Positions 9,008 through 16,989 of a stretch of DNA of 64,000 bases are shown piece by piece (position 1 is the first letter of the stretch; each line of letters starts with the position of its first letter). The stretch spans positions 32,958 through 96,957 of the forward strand of contig NZ_BMSA01000035.1 in the NCBI RefSeq assembly GCF_014648915.1, given 5' to 3'. This DNA is from Streptomyces phaeofaciens. GTDB lineage: Bacteria > Actinomycetota > Actinomycetes > Streptomycetales > Streptomycetaceae. A model generated the notes under the pieces. That model was not told the DNA's origin. It ran no database searches and saw only the letters and a list, made by a program, of their open reading frames with translations. Both the position numbers and the translations under genes were made by a program.

Positions 9008-9889
9008 TCAGCTCAGTGCGGACGCGCAGGTGGTGCGGGTGGCGCGGGCCGGATCGAGCGCGTTGGCGACCTCGTGGAAGGCGATCTTGTCCATCAGTCC
9101 GATCAGGGCGTGCTCGGACAGGTCGAGCGGGCACAGGTCCTGGATGAGGACGTTCTTGACGTTCGCACCGGTCAGGAACTGTGTCCGGTACGGCGTCACC
9201 ACCTCGTCGTACTTGGTGGCGATGACGGTGTAGCGGACGCCGGGGACGGTGTCACCGCCGGCATTGAGGTTGGTCATGAAGTCGGAGCCGGCGATCTGCT
9301 GGGCGAGGGCGGGACTGGCGGCGTTCAGGACATCCTCGGCGCCCGGGAAGAACGGCAGCAGGTTGGTCAGCCCGCTGAGCGTGGTGCCGTGGCTGTTGGG
9401 CGCGATGCCGACGAGGGCGTTCACCTTGGCGGCACCGCCGAGGAACTTGAGGTAGTAGCGGGGCATCATGCCGCCCTGCGAGTGGCCGACGAGGTCGGCC
9501 TTGGTGGCGCCGGTCGCGGCGAGCACCTTGTCGACATAGGCCGAAAGCTGCTCGGCCGACTTGTCGATGGGGCCGAGGGCGTGAAAGAACGGGACTCCCG
9601 GCAGCTGACCGTAGTCGAGGGAGAAGACGCAGTAGCCGCGGTCCTCCAGGTACGGCGCGAGGACCAGCCAGTTGTCGACGGAGTTGGCGAGGGTGCCGTG
9701 GACGAGGACCACGGGGCGGGGATGGGCGGCGGACGGCTTGCAGGAGAAGTCGTTCCAGCCGCTGGTGGGGGCGGATTCGGCGAACGCGGCCGTCTCGGCG
9801 TGGGCGGCCGAGGTGACGGGGACGGTGAGCGCGGCGGCGGCCAGCAGCAGTGTGGCGAATGATCTGAGCACACGCTTCCAGGGCAGCAT
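9008..9889 (-). CDS. Secreted class 2-type lipase / alpha-beta hydrolase
   Basis: 293-residue exported esterase/lipase. Signal peptide residues 1-31 (MLPWKRVLRSF, Ala/Leu core, ending SAAHA). The oxyanion-hole strand is VVLVHGTLANSVDNW (60-74) and the nucleophile elbow is GHSQGG (135-140, Ser137); the catalytic His is probably in the DLSEHALIG segment near the C-terminus. Four Cys could form disulfides outside the cell. ATG at 9889 is chosen for AAGGAG 8 bases upstream and because it begins the signal peptide. Two TTAC-N6-GTA(A/G) motifs lie 87-127 bases upstream. It probably frees fatty acids from triglycerides, but chain-length preference is unreadable. Confidence 0.9.
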   Translation of the reverse strand: MLPWKRVLRSFATLLLAAAALTVPVTSAAHAETAAFAESAPTSGWNDFSCKPSAAHPRPVVLVHGTLANSVDNWLVLAPYLEDRGYCVFSLDYGQLPGVPFFHALGPIDKSAEQLSAYVDKVLAATGATKADLVGHSQGGMMPRYYLKFLGGAAKVNALVGIAPNSHGTTLSGLTNLLPFFPGAEDVLNAASPALAQQIAGSDFMTNLNAGGDTVPGVRYTVIATKYDEVVTPYRTQFLTGANVKNVLIQDLCPLDLSEHALIGLMDKIAFHEVANALDPARATRTTCASALS

Positions 9890-9975
9890 CGTGTGATCTC
9901 CTTGCGGCTCAAGGGGAGGAGCGATGGCCTTACGCCTTGTGATACGGATCACGAGGGGGCTGTTCACCCATCAAG

Positions 9976-10016
9976 TTACGGACGAGTAGCCGAAGTGTGA
10001 AGTTACGCGTCAGTAA
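9976..10016 (-). promoter_or_regulatory. Paired TTAC-N6-GTA motifs upstream of the lipase gene
   Basis: TTACGGACGAGTAG at 9976-9989 and TTACGCGTCAGTAA at 10003-10016, starts 27 bases apart, lie upstream of the lipase gene. The second is nearly identical to TTACGCGTGAGTAA at 16955-16968 upstream of a secreted protease gene. Candidate operator for a shared regulator; none has been identified. Confidence 0.4.
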
Positions 10017-10061
10017 AAACTTCCAGTGATAGTCAAAAGCGGGGGCAGTCCTGACCTCGCG

Positions 10062-10505
10062 TCACCAGGTCGGCCTGATCGGACCGTGGGGCGCGATCCG
10101 CACCAACCGGTCGCGCAGCACGGCCACTTCACCTTCCCCGAGCACATCGCTCCAGGCCCGCACGGCCTCGGCGGCCGCCTCCTCCGCCGCCCGCGTGCAC
10201 TCCCACCCCCGCCCGGTGAGCACGACCAGCCGGGCCCGCGCATCCGCCGGGTGCGCCCGCCGCTCGACGTACCCCTTGCGCACCAACTCGTCCACGAGCT
10301 GGCTGGCGGCCTGCTTGGTGACCCCGAGATGGGTGGCCAGCTCGGTCACCGTCGCACCGTCCGGGGCTAGCCGGGTGAAGGCGAAGCCGTAGGCGGGCCG
10401 CCCGTCGAATCCACGGGCGACGACGCCGTCATTGATGTGCCGCGTCAGCTCGCCGGCGGCGGCGAGGAGGGCGGCGGCCAGGGCGAGGGCTTCGGAGTTC
10501 TGCAC
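10062..10505 (-). CDS. MarR-family regulator
   Basis: 147-residue winged-helix repressor type. The DNA-binding domain covers about residues 40-100: TVTELATHLGVTKQAASQLVDELVRKGYV (helix-turn-helix), then the wing DARARLVVLTGRG; flanking helices form the dimer. The start is a GTG at 10505. It diverges from a cupin gene, and the 120-bp gap carries two GGTCAAG-CTN-CTTGACC operators that overlap predicted promoters in both directions, so it very likely represses itself and the cupin gene. The ligand is unknown. Confidence 0.88.
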   Translation of the reverse strand: MQNSEALALAAALLAAAGELTRHINDGVVARGFDGRPAYGFAFTRLAPDGATVTELATHLGVTKQAASQLVDELVRKGYVERRAHPADARARLVVLTGRGWECTRAAEEAAAEAVRAWSDVLGEGEVAVLRDRLVRIAPHGPIRPTW

Positions 10506-10533
10506 GCCTGCATTGAAACACCCTCGACGAATC

Positions 10534-10550
10534 GGTCAAGCTCCTTGACC
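10534..10550. promoter_or_regulatory. MarR operator 1
   Basis: Perfect inverted repeat GGTCAAG-CTC-CTTGACC. It overlaps the TTGACC (10545-10550) that would serve as -35 of the cupin promoter, whose -10 TATGGT (10568-10573) follows after 17 bases. Confidence 0.75.
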
Positions 10551-10560
10551 ATCTGCCTCT

Positions 10561-10597
10561 GGATACATATGGTCAAGCTACTTGACCATATGTATCC
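10561..10597. promoter_or_regulatory. MarR operator 2: perfect 37-bp palindrome
   Basis: Two 17-base arms, GGATACATATGGTCAAG and CTTGACCATATGTATCC, around CTA. Its core 10571-10587 repeats operator 1; the centres are 37 bp apart. It covers the cupin -10 region and, read on the other strand, supplies a TTGACC -35 for marR. Confidence 0.8.
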
Positions 10598-10625
10598 ATG
10601 AACCGGACAGCACCGGAGGTCCGCC

Positions 10626-11000
10626 ATGCCCGTCATCCACGCGTCCGACGCCGTGACCCACGAGATTCACGGCGCCCGCTTCGTCTCGTACGCCACTCCC
10701 CGCACCGGAAGCAAGGAGCTGTGCGCCTGGCGGGGCGAGATCCCCGCCGGGACGAAGGCCCCCGCCCACACCGTCGACCGGGAGGAGATCTTCCACCTGC
10801 TCATTGGCGAACTGCTCGTCACGCTCGACGGCCGCACCGACCGCGTCACCGCGGGCGACACCCTGATCATCAACCCCGGTGCCACACTGACCGTCGAGAA
10901 CCCCACCGACCACACCGCGATCTCCTGGGTCACCACGTCCATCGGCCTGCGCGCCACCCTCGCCGACGGCACCGAGATCACCCCGCCGTGGGCGAACTGA
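10626..11000 (+). CDS. Small cupin-domain protein
   Basis: 124-residue single-cupin protein. The cupin motif 1 region is APAHTVDREEIFHLLIGEL (two His and paired Glu as likely metal ligands) and motif 2 is around DTLIINPGATLTVENPT. The ribosome site is GGAGGT at 10615-10620. Such proteins act as small dioxygenases, isomerases or ligand sensors. It is the sole visible target of the divergent MarR regulator, so it may act on, or bind, the molecule that releases MarR. Function otherwise unknown. Confidence 0.85.
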   Translation: MPVIHASDAVTHEIHGARFVSYATPRTGSKELCAWRGEIPAGTKAPAHTVDREEIFHLLIGELLVTLDGRTDRVTAGDTLIINPGATLTVENPTDHTAISWVTTSIGLRATLADGTEITPPWAN

Positions 11001-11019
11001 CGCCTTCGGGCGCGCCGCC

Positions 11020-11988
11020 TCACGCCGCCAGCGCCCCCGGTTTCACCGCCCCCGGCCCGAACTTCGCGCGAATGCGGTCGGCGACCTGTTCGACACGGCG
11101 GATCTTTTCGTCGACGGGATCGAAGGTGAGCTGGTAGGAGGCCTGCTCGGCGGGGCCGAGGGACTCGGCGCGCAGGACGATCGCCCGGACCCGGGCGCGC
11201 TGGAGGCCCAGGGCCTCGTACATGCCGTACGCCGTCCCGGTCAGGGCCGCCGAGTGCGCGGTCGGCTCCTTGAGCGTGCGGCTGCGGGTGGTGGAGGAGC
11301 GGTCCGCGTAGCGCACGGTGAGGGTCAGGACGCGGCAGACCTTCTCCAGGGAGCGCAGCCGGGTGCCCAGTTCCTCGGCGGCCGAGAGAAGGGCCCGGCG
11401 GTGCCGGCCGGGGTCCAGCTCGTCGCGGTCGAAGGGACGTTCGGCGGCCAGGGAGCGGGAGACGGCGTTCGGGACGACGCGGCCCCGGTCGATCCCGTTC
11501 GCCTTCTCGTGCAGCTCCCGGCCCGTGCGGGCGCCGACCAGCCGCTGGAGCGTGGACAGGGGCGCGGCGGCGACCCGGCCGAGGGTGTCGAGGCCGTACT
11601 CGCACAGCGTGCGGGCGGTGGCCGTGCCGACGCCCGGCAGCGCGCCGACCGGCTTCCCGGCGAGGAACTCCCGCTCCCCGGCCTCGGGGACCGCGCAGGT
11701 CAGCCCCGGCCGGGCGTCCCGCAGGGCCAGGCGGGCCAGCATCGGGCCCGGTCCGGCGCCGATCACGCAGTCCACGCCGTACCGCGCGAGCGCCCGGACC
11801 CGGATCACCGACGCCAGTTCCACCGCGTCGCGCCCGAAGTACCGTTCGGCGCCCCGCAGATCGGCCAGCGCCCCGTCCGGCGGCAGCGCCTCGACGACCG
11901 GGGTGAACTCCTCGAGCAGTCCGAGCAGTTCCGGCAGGAGGGCCTCACGGGTCGAAGGCAGCTGGAAACGTACACAGACGATGGTCAT
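11020..11988 (-). CDS. imuB: ImuB-like catalytically inactive Y-family polymerase
   Basis: 322-residue Y-family polymerase homologue. It lacks the catalytic acids: the N-terminal strand reads MTIVCVRFQLPS instead of the usual D-x-D-x-FF, and the second acidic site (SIDEAYLD in DinB) reads LPPDGALADLRG, as in ImuB adaptors. A helix-hairpin-helix (VGALPGVGTATARTL) and little-finger region follow. ImuB is known to bridge the sliding clamp and DnaE2 in damage-induced mutagenesis. It overlaps the dnaE2 stop by 4 bases (ATGA) and follows GGGGAG, so it is translated with dnaE2. No ImuA-like gene is adjacent. Confidence 0.82.
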   Translation of the reverse strand: MTIVCVRFQLPSTREALLPELLGLLEEFTPVVEALPPDGALADLRGAERYFGRDAVELASVIRVRALARYGVDCVIGAGPGPMLARLALRDARPGLTCAVPEAGEREFLAGKPVGALPGVGTATARTLCEYGLDTLGRVAAAPLSTLQRLVGARTGRELHEKANGIDRGRVVPNAVSRSLAAERPFDRDELDPGRHRRALLSAAEELGTRLRSLEKVCRVLTLTVRYADRSSTTRSRTLKEPTAHSAALTGTAYGMYEALGLQRARVRAIVLRAESLGPAEQASYQLTFDPVDEKIRRVEQVADRIRAKFGPGAVKPGALAA

Positions 11989-14900
11989 CCCGCACTCCCC
12001 GGGCTCTGGTGCCACAACTTCCTTACCTTCGCGGGGTCTTCGCCCGCAGGGCGCAGATCGGCCCATGGATGCAGTTCGTATCCGGTGGGCAGTTGGATGC
12101 GCCGACCGCCCGTCGGATCGCCGTTCTTCCCGACCGCACCCTCCGCCTCCTCCGTCCCCTTCGCTTCTCTCACCACCGGCTCCGGCTCCGGCTGCACCAG
12201 CCGCGCCGCCACCTCGTCCAGCCCGCCCCGGGCGCGCAGTTCGACGAGTTCGGCGAGGTTCCAGGCGGCGGCGCCCACCACGCTGAGGCTGCGCGGACCG
12301 CGCCGCTGCACCACCCCGCGCACCAGGAGGAGCCAGGAATGGAAGACGGTGTGGGCGCAGGCGTCGTGGGAGTCGTCGAAGAAGGCGAGGTCGACCAGGC
12401 CGGTGCCGTCGTCGAGGGTGGTGAAGATGACCCGCTTGCCGGACCGGACCGGCGGTGTCTGGGTGGCCGCCTTGGCGCCCGCGACCAGTACGGTCTCCCC
12501 GTGCCGCGCCTCCCGCAGCCGGCGTGCCGACACCACGCCCAGCTCGCGCAGGAACTCCCGGTGGTCGTCCATCAGATGGCGCGAGGCGTCCATGGACAAC
12601 ACGCCCAGTTCGGCGCTGAGCCGCTCCGCCGAGGTGAGGTCGGACAGCCCGGCCGGGGCGGTCCTCCGCCCGCCCGCCAGGGGCAGTTGACCGCCTCCCG
12701 CGCCCCGCGCGCCCCGGTGCAGCTCGGCCAGGTGCAGCTGGAGATCACGCCGGTTGGCCCCGAAGGCGTCCAGCGCGCCCACCTGGGCCAGCCGCCCGGC
12801 GAGCGGACGGCTCGGCCGCGCCCGCTCCCAGAAGTCCAGCAGCGAGGCGTACGGCTGCCCGTCCGCGACCCGCGCCGCCTCGGTCTCGCTGATGCCGTGC
12901 ACATCGGAGAGGGCCAGCCGCAGCCCCCACACCACCGGTGATTCAGACACCAGTTCGATACGATGGGCGACCCCCGACCGGTTCACGTCCAACGGCAGGA
13001 CCGGCACCCCGCGCCGCCGCGCGTCCGCCAGCAGCAGCCGCTTCGGATACATCCCGGGGTCATGGGTGAGCAGCCCGGCATAGAAGGCGGCCGGGTGGTG
13101 CGCCTTCAGCCACGCCGACTGGTAGGTCGGCACGGCGAAGGCGACCGCGTGCGCCTTGCAGAAGCCGTACGAGCCGAAGGCCTCGATGATCTCCCAGGTC
13201 CGCCGAATCGTTTCCGCGTCATATCCGCGCTCCGCCGCGTGCTGGGCGAACCACACCTTGATCCGCCCCTGCGACTCCGGGTCGGACAGCCCGCGCCGCA
13301 CCCGGTCCGCCTCACCGCGCCCGCAGCCGGTCATGATCGCCACGATGTCGATGATCTGCTCGTGGAAGACGACGACCCCGTACGTCCCCTTCAGCGGCTC
13401 CTCCAGATCGCGGTGCGGATAGCGGACGGGCGCCCGCCCGTGCCGTGCCTCGATGAACGGCCGCACCATGTCGGCGGCGACCGGCCCGGGCCGGAAGAGC
13501 GAGATGTCGACGACCAGGTCGTGGAAGCCGGCCGGCTGGAGCCGCCCCACCAGATCCCGCTGGCCCGGCGACTCGATCTGGAAGCAGCCCAGCGTCTCGG
13601 TGGACCTGATGAGCCGGTACGTCGCCGGATCCCCGCCCTCGACCGCGTCCAGGTCGATCCGCTCCCCGCTCGCCCGTTGCACCTCCGCGACCGCGTGCGC
13701 CATCGCCGACTGCATCCGCACGCCCAGCACGTCCAGCTTGAGCAGCCCGAGGTCCTCCACGTCCTCCTTGTCGAACTGCGCCATGGGGAACCCCTCGCCG
13801 CTGGTCGGCATGACCGGCGTACGGGAGAGCAGGGAGGCGTCGGAGAGGATCACCCCGCACGGGTGCATGGCGATCCCGCGCGGGAGGGCGTCGAGACCCT
13901 CGACCAGCTCCCACAGCTTCCCGTACTTCTCCTTCTCCCCCGCCAGCGCCTTCAGCTCGGGCAGTTCCTCCAGCGCCGCGCGGGCGTCGCGGGCCCGGAT
14001 GTGCGGGAAGGACTTGGCGATGCGGTCGATGTCGGCGGGGTCCATGGACAGCGCCGCGCCGACGTCCCGGACGGCGTGCCGGACCCGGTACGTCTCCGGC
14101 ATCGCCACCGTCGCGACCCGCTCCGCCCCGAAACGGCCGATGATCGCGCGGTAGACCTCCAGCCGGCGCGCGGACTCCACGTCGATGTCGATGTCGGGCA
14201 GCACGACCCGCTCCTTCGACAGGAAGCGCTCCATCAGCAGCCCGTGCTCGACCGGGTCGGCGTGGGCGATGCCGAGAAGATGGTTGACGAGGGAGCCCGC
14301 GCCGGAGCCGCGCGCGGCGACCCGGACACCCATGTCCCGTACGTCGTCCACCACTTGGGCGACCGTCAGGAAGTACGAGGCGAAGCCGTGGTGGGCGATG
14401 ATGTCCAGCTCGTGGTGCATCCGCTCCCAGTAGCGCCGCGCCCGTGCCGACCGGTCGTATCCGCGCAGCACCATGCCCGCCGCCGCCCGCGAGGCCAGCA
14501 CCCGCTGGGCGGTGCGGCGGCCCGCGCCGACGAGGTGCGCCTCGGGGAAGTGGACGGCGCCCATGCCGAGGTCGTCCTCGGGGTCGACCAGGCACGCGGC
14601 GGCCGTCGCCCGGGTCTGCTCCAGCAGACGGTGGGCGGTGTCCCGGCGGAAGCCCGCGGCCTCGACGATCCGCTCCGCCACCCCGAGCATGGTGTCCGCG
14701 TCCTTCAGCCAGGCCTCCCCGGAGTCGAGTTCCCCGGTCGGGTCGATGGGGACGAGCCGGCGGGCGGCGTCCAGGACGTCGGCGACCGGGCCCAGACCGG
14801 GGTCGGCGTAGCGGACGGCGTTGCTGAGCACCGGCCGGATCCGCTGTTCGGCGGCGAAGCCGACGGTACGGGCGGCCAGGCGCAGGGAGCCGGGTCCGGT

Positions 14901-15458
14901 GCCGGTGCGGCCGTGCCAGACGGCCTCCAGCCGCAGGGCGTCGCCGTAGACCGCGCGCCAGGGGACGAGGAGCTTCGCGGCCCGGTCCGGGCGGCCGGCG
15001 GCGAGGGCGCGGCCCACGTCGGAGGCGGGGCCGAGCAGGACGGTCAGGCCGTCGCCGCGGTTGCCGTCCCAGGGCAGCAGGGGGGCGTCCTCGGCGGCGT
15101 GGGCGGTGGTCACGATCCGGCACAGATCGGCCCAGCCCCGGGCGCCGTCCCGGGCGAGGAAGGTGACGCGGGCGGCCGACTCGTCGACGAAGGCGCCGCC
15201 GCGCACGGGGGTGCGGCGCCTCTCCTTTCGTGGCGGCTCGGGCGGGGCCGTCGCGAGGTTCACCCCGAAGAGCGGCCGGATTCCGGCTTTGGCGCAGGCC
15301 TTGGCGAAGCGGACCGTGCCGGCGAGGGTGTCGCGGTCGGTGACGGCGAGGGCGTCCATGCCCCGCTCGGAGGCGCGCTCGGCCAGGCGCTCCGGGTGCG
15401 AGGCGCCGTACCGCAGAGAGAACCCGGAGACGGTGTGCAGATGCGTGAAGCCGGGCAT
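11985..15458 (-). CDS. dnaE2: Error-prone DNA polymerase DnaE2 (ImuC)
   Basis: 1157-residue C-family polymerase for mutagenic lesion bypass. The N-terminal PHP domain starts FTHLHTVSGFSLRYGASHP. The polymerase site has the acid cluster VVLPDIDIDVE and later FGSYGFCKAHAVAFA; a C-terminal OB-fold is seen around RVIFTTLDDGTGLVDLAFF. It is shorter and has the diverged motifs of DnaE2 rather than replicative DnaE1. I use the ATG at 15458, with GGAGGTG just upstream, over the GTG at 15470. Two LexA-like boxes lie upstream (15474-15534), so it should be induced by DNA damage. Co-transcribed with imuB. Confidence 0.93.
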   Translation of the reverse strand: MPGFTHLHTVSGFSLRYGASHPERLAERASERGMDALAVTDRDTLAGTVRFAKACAKAGIRPLFGVNLATAPPEPPRKERRRTPVRGGAFVDESAARVTFLARDGARGWADLCRIVTTAHAAEDAPLLPWDGNRGDGLTVLLGPASDVGRALAAGRPDRAAKLLVPWRAVYGDALRLEAVWHGRTGTGPGSLRLAARTVGFAAEQRIRPVLSNAVRYADPGLGPVADVLDAARRLVPIDPTGELDSGEAWLKDADTMLGVAERIVEAAGFRRDTAHRLLEQTRATAAACLVDPEDDLGMGAVHFPEAHLVGAGRRTAQRVLASRAAAGMVLRGYDRSARARRYWERMHHELDIIAHHGFASYFLTVAQVVDDVRDMGVRVAARGSGAGSLVNHLLGIAHADPVEHGLLMERFLSKERVVLPDIDIDVESARRLEVYRAIIGRFGAERVATVAMPETYRVRHAVRDVGAALSMDPADIDRIAKSFPHIRARDARAALEELPELKALAGEKEKYGKLWELVEGLDALPRGIAMHPCGVILSDASLLSRTPVMPTSGEGFPMAQFDKEDVEDLGLLKLDVLGVRMQSAMAHAVAEVQRASGERIDLDAVEGGDPATYRLIRSTETLGCFQIESPGQRDLVGRLQPAGFHDLVVDISLFRPGPVAADMVRPFIEARHGRAPVRYPHRDLEEPLKGTYGVVVFHEQIIDIVAIMTGCGRGEADRVRRGLSDPESQGRIKVWFAQHAAERGYDAETIRRTWEIIEAFGSYGFCKAHAVAFAVPTYQSAWLKAHHPAAFYAGLLTHDPGMYPKRLLLADARRRGVPVLPLDVNRSGVAHRIELVSESPVVWGLRLALSDVHGISETEAARVADGQPYASLLDFWERARPSRPLAGRLAQVGALDAFGANRRDLQLHLAELHRGARGAGGGQLPLAGGRRTAPAGLSDLTSAERLSAELGVLSMDASRHLMDDHREFLRELGVVSARRLREARHGETVLVAGAKAATQTPPVRSGKRVIFTTLDDGTGLVDLAFFDDSHDACAHTVFHSWLLLVRGVVQRRGPRSLSVVGAAAWNLAELVELRARGGLDEVAARLVQPEPEPVVREAKGTEEAEGAVGKNGDPTGGRRIQLPTGYELHPWADLRPAGEDPAKVRKLWHQSPGSAG

Positions 15459-15473
15459 CCACACCTCCACAAT

Positions 15474-15486
15474 CGAACATCAGTTC
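15474..15486 (-). promoter_or_regulatory. LexA (SOS) box upstream of dnaE2
   Basis: CGAACATCAGTTC matches the Gram-positive LexA site GAAC-N4-GTTC exactly; it lies 16 bases before the dnaE2 ATG. Confidence 0.75.
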
Positions 15487-15519
15487 CCAACTCTCCCACC
15501 CCCACCATAGACCAATTTC

Positions 15520-15534
15520 CGAACATCTGTACGA
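15520..15534 (-). promoter_or_regulatory. Second, imperfect LexA-like box
   Basis: CGAACATCTGTACGA has one good half-site (GAAC) and a degenerate second half (GTAC). It sits about 46 bases upstream of the first box, in the -35 region of a likely dnaE2 promoter (TATGGT on the minus strand near 15505). Confidence 0.5.
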
Positions 15535-15584
15535 CAGCCGCTCGGGCGCTTCCCACCTGCGCAAACGTCCGCCCACACAGCCCG

Positions 15585-15617
15585 AGGTCCCGCCCCCTCA
15601 CGCACGGGGCGGGACCT
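15585..15617 (-). terminator. Hairpin terminator after protease 1
   Basis: AGGTCCCGCCCC pairs perfectly with GGGGCGGGACCT (12 bp, 9-base loop), 24 bases past the protease stop and before the dnaE2 promoter. Confidence 0.72.
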
Positions 15618-15640
15618 CCAAGGACGTGCCGGTCAGCCGG

Positions 15641-16723
15641 TCAGCCGATCTGTGTCCCCGTCGCCGACAGCGCCTCCGTCACCGGCTGGAAGAACGTCTC
15701 CCCGCCCGAGGTGCAGTCGCCGCTGCCGCCGGAGGTCAGGCCGACCGCGCTGCCGCCCGAGAAGAGGGAGCCGCCACTGTCGCCGGGCTCGGCGCAGACG
15801 TCGGTCTGGATCAGACCCTCGACGACGTCGCCGTTGCCGTAGTTCACCGTGGCGTCCAGACCGGTGACCGTGCCGGAGTGGACCTGGGTGGTCGAGCCGC
15901 TGCGGGTGACCTTCATGCCCACGGTGGCCTCGGCGGCGCCGGTGATGGCCTGCGCGGAGCCGTTGTAGAGGTTCACCTCGCTCGGGTGGGCGACATCGGC
16001 GGTGTACTTGACCAGGCCGTAGTCGTCGCCGGGGAAGCTGGAGGTCTCGTTGGTGCCGATCTCGGCGCCGGAGGAGTCCGACCAGGTGGAGATGGCGTCG
16101 GTGCAGTGGCCCGCGGTCAGGAAGTACGGCTCGCCGCCCTTGACCACGTTGAAGCCGAGCGAACAGCGGCCGGTGCCGCCGGTGATGGCGTCGCCGCCGG
16201 CCACGAAGGGCTTGAACTCCCCCTTGGTGCGCCGGAGCTCGGCCACCTGGCCGAGCCCGTCGACGACCTTGGTGAGCTTGCTCCACTCGGCGTCCGAGAC
16301 GGTGCGGTCTGCGGTGACGACGACCTTGTTGCTGCGCGGGTCGGTCACCCAGGCGGTGCCGGGGACGGCCGCGTCGTCCGCGAGGGTCGTCCGGGCGCCC
16401 GTCAGCTCGGCGAGGGAGTTCTCGACGACTCTGGCCCGGGCGCCGGCCGCCTCGACGGCCCGGACGGCGCTCTCGTCGAGCACGTTCACGACGAGGCTGC
16501 GGCTCTTGGCGTCGTAGTACGTGCCCGCCGCGTCGGCGCCGAGGTCCTCGCCGAGGGTCGAGGCGAGCTTTCCGGCCGCGAGGGCCGAGAGGGTGGTGGG
16601 CTCGGAAGCCTTTGCGGGCTCACTGGCGTTCGCAGTCTGGAAGGTCACGCCCGCCGCGACGAGCGCGGCGACACCCGCGCCCACCATGACGGCCCGCCGC
16701 CGGGATATGCGTCGATGCTTCAA
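15641..16723 (-). CDS. Secreted S1 serine protease, streptogrisin-like (protease 1)
   Basis: 360-residue preproprotease of the streptogrisin/alpha-lytic group. Signal peptide about 1-33 (MKHRRISRRR, hydrophobic core, TANA); propeptide to about 173; mature chymotrypsin-like domain from about FVAGGDAITGG. Catalytic triad: His206 (TAGHC), Asp234 (GDDYGLV), Ser316 (GDSGGSL). Six Cys of the mature domain fit the usual three disulfides. The start is TTG at 16723, supported by AGGAGG 7 bases upstream and by the signal peptide; upstream in-frame residues are non-conserved. The propeptide is the folding chaperone in this family. Confidence 0.9.
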   Translation of the reverse strand: MKHRRISRRRAVMVGAGVAALVAAGVTFQTANASEPAKASEPTTLSALAAGKLASTLGEDLGADAAGTYYDAKSRSLVVNVLDESAVRAVEAAGARARVVENSLAELTGARTTLADDAAVPGTAWVTDPRSNKVVVTADRTVSDAEWSKLTKVVDGLGQVAELRRTKGEFKPFVAGGDAITGGTGRCSLGFNVVKGGEPYFLTAGHCTDAISTWSDSSGAEIGTNETSSFPGDDYGLVKYTADVAHPSEVNLYNGSAQAITGAAEATVGMKVTRSGSTTQVHSGTVTGLDATVNYGNGDVVEGLIQTDVCAEPGDSGGSLFSGGSAVGLTSGGSGDCTSGGETFFQPVTEALSATGTQIG

Positions 16724-16954
16724 CTCTTGTCCTCCTGTGGGGGGTCGACCCGGGCGGCTATGGGGACCGAACGGGCCGGAAGGCTGGTTGACGGGCAGCC
16801 ACTCTTCCGAAACCCACAGGGAGCGCACAAGGTCGACTTCAGGACGCGCACAGGGTGAGCACCGCGCGCCCTTCGCGCCTTCACCACCCCTGCCACTACG
16901 GGGAAGTGACGGAAGGAATCACAGGAGCTTCACGGGACGTTCGCACTGCAAACG

Positions 16955-16968
16955 TTACGCGTGAGTAA
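16955..16968 (-). promoter_or_regulatory. TTAC-N6-GTAA motif upstream of protease 1
   Basis: TTACGCGTGAGTAA, extended to GTTAC-N6-GTAAC (16954-16969). It shares 13 of 14 bases with an element upstream of the lipase gene (10003-10016). Confidence 0.4.
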
Positions 16969-16989
16969 CCGCACACAGGACGGTGAGGT

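Noticed and set aside
12963..15842. 959-codon open frame on the plus strand opposite dnaE2
   Set aside because: Shadow of dnaE2: high GC at third positions keeps the antisense frame open; composition is Arg/Gly/Asp-rich without domains.
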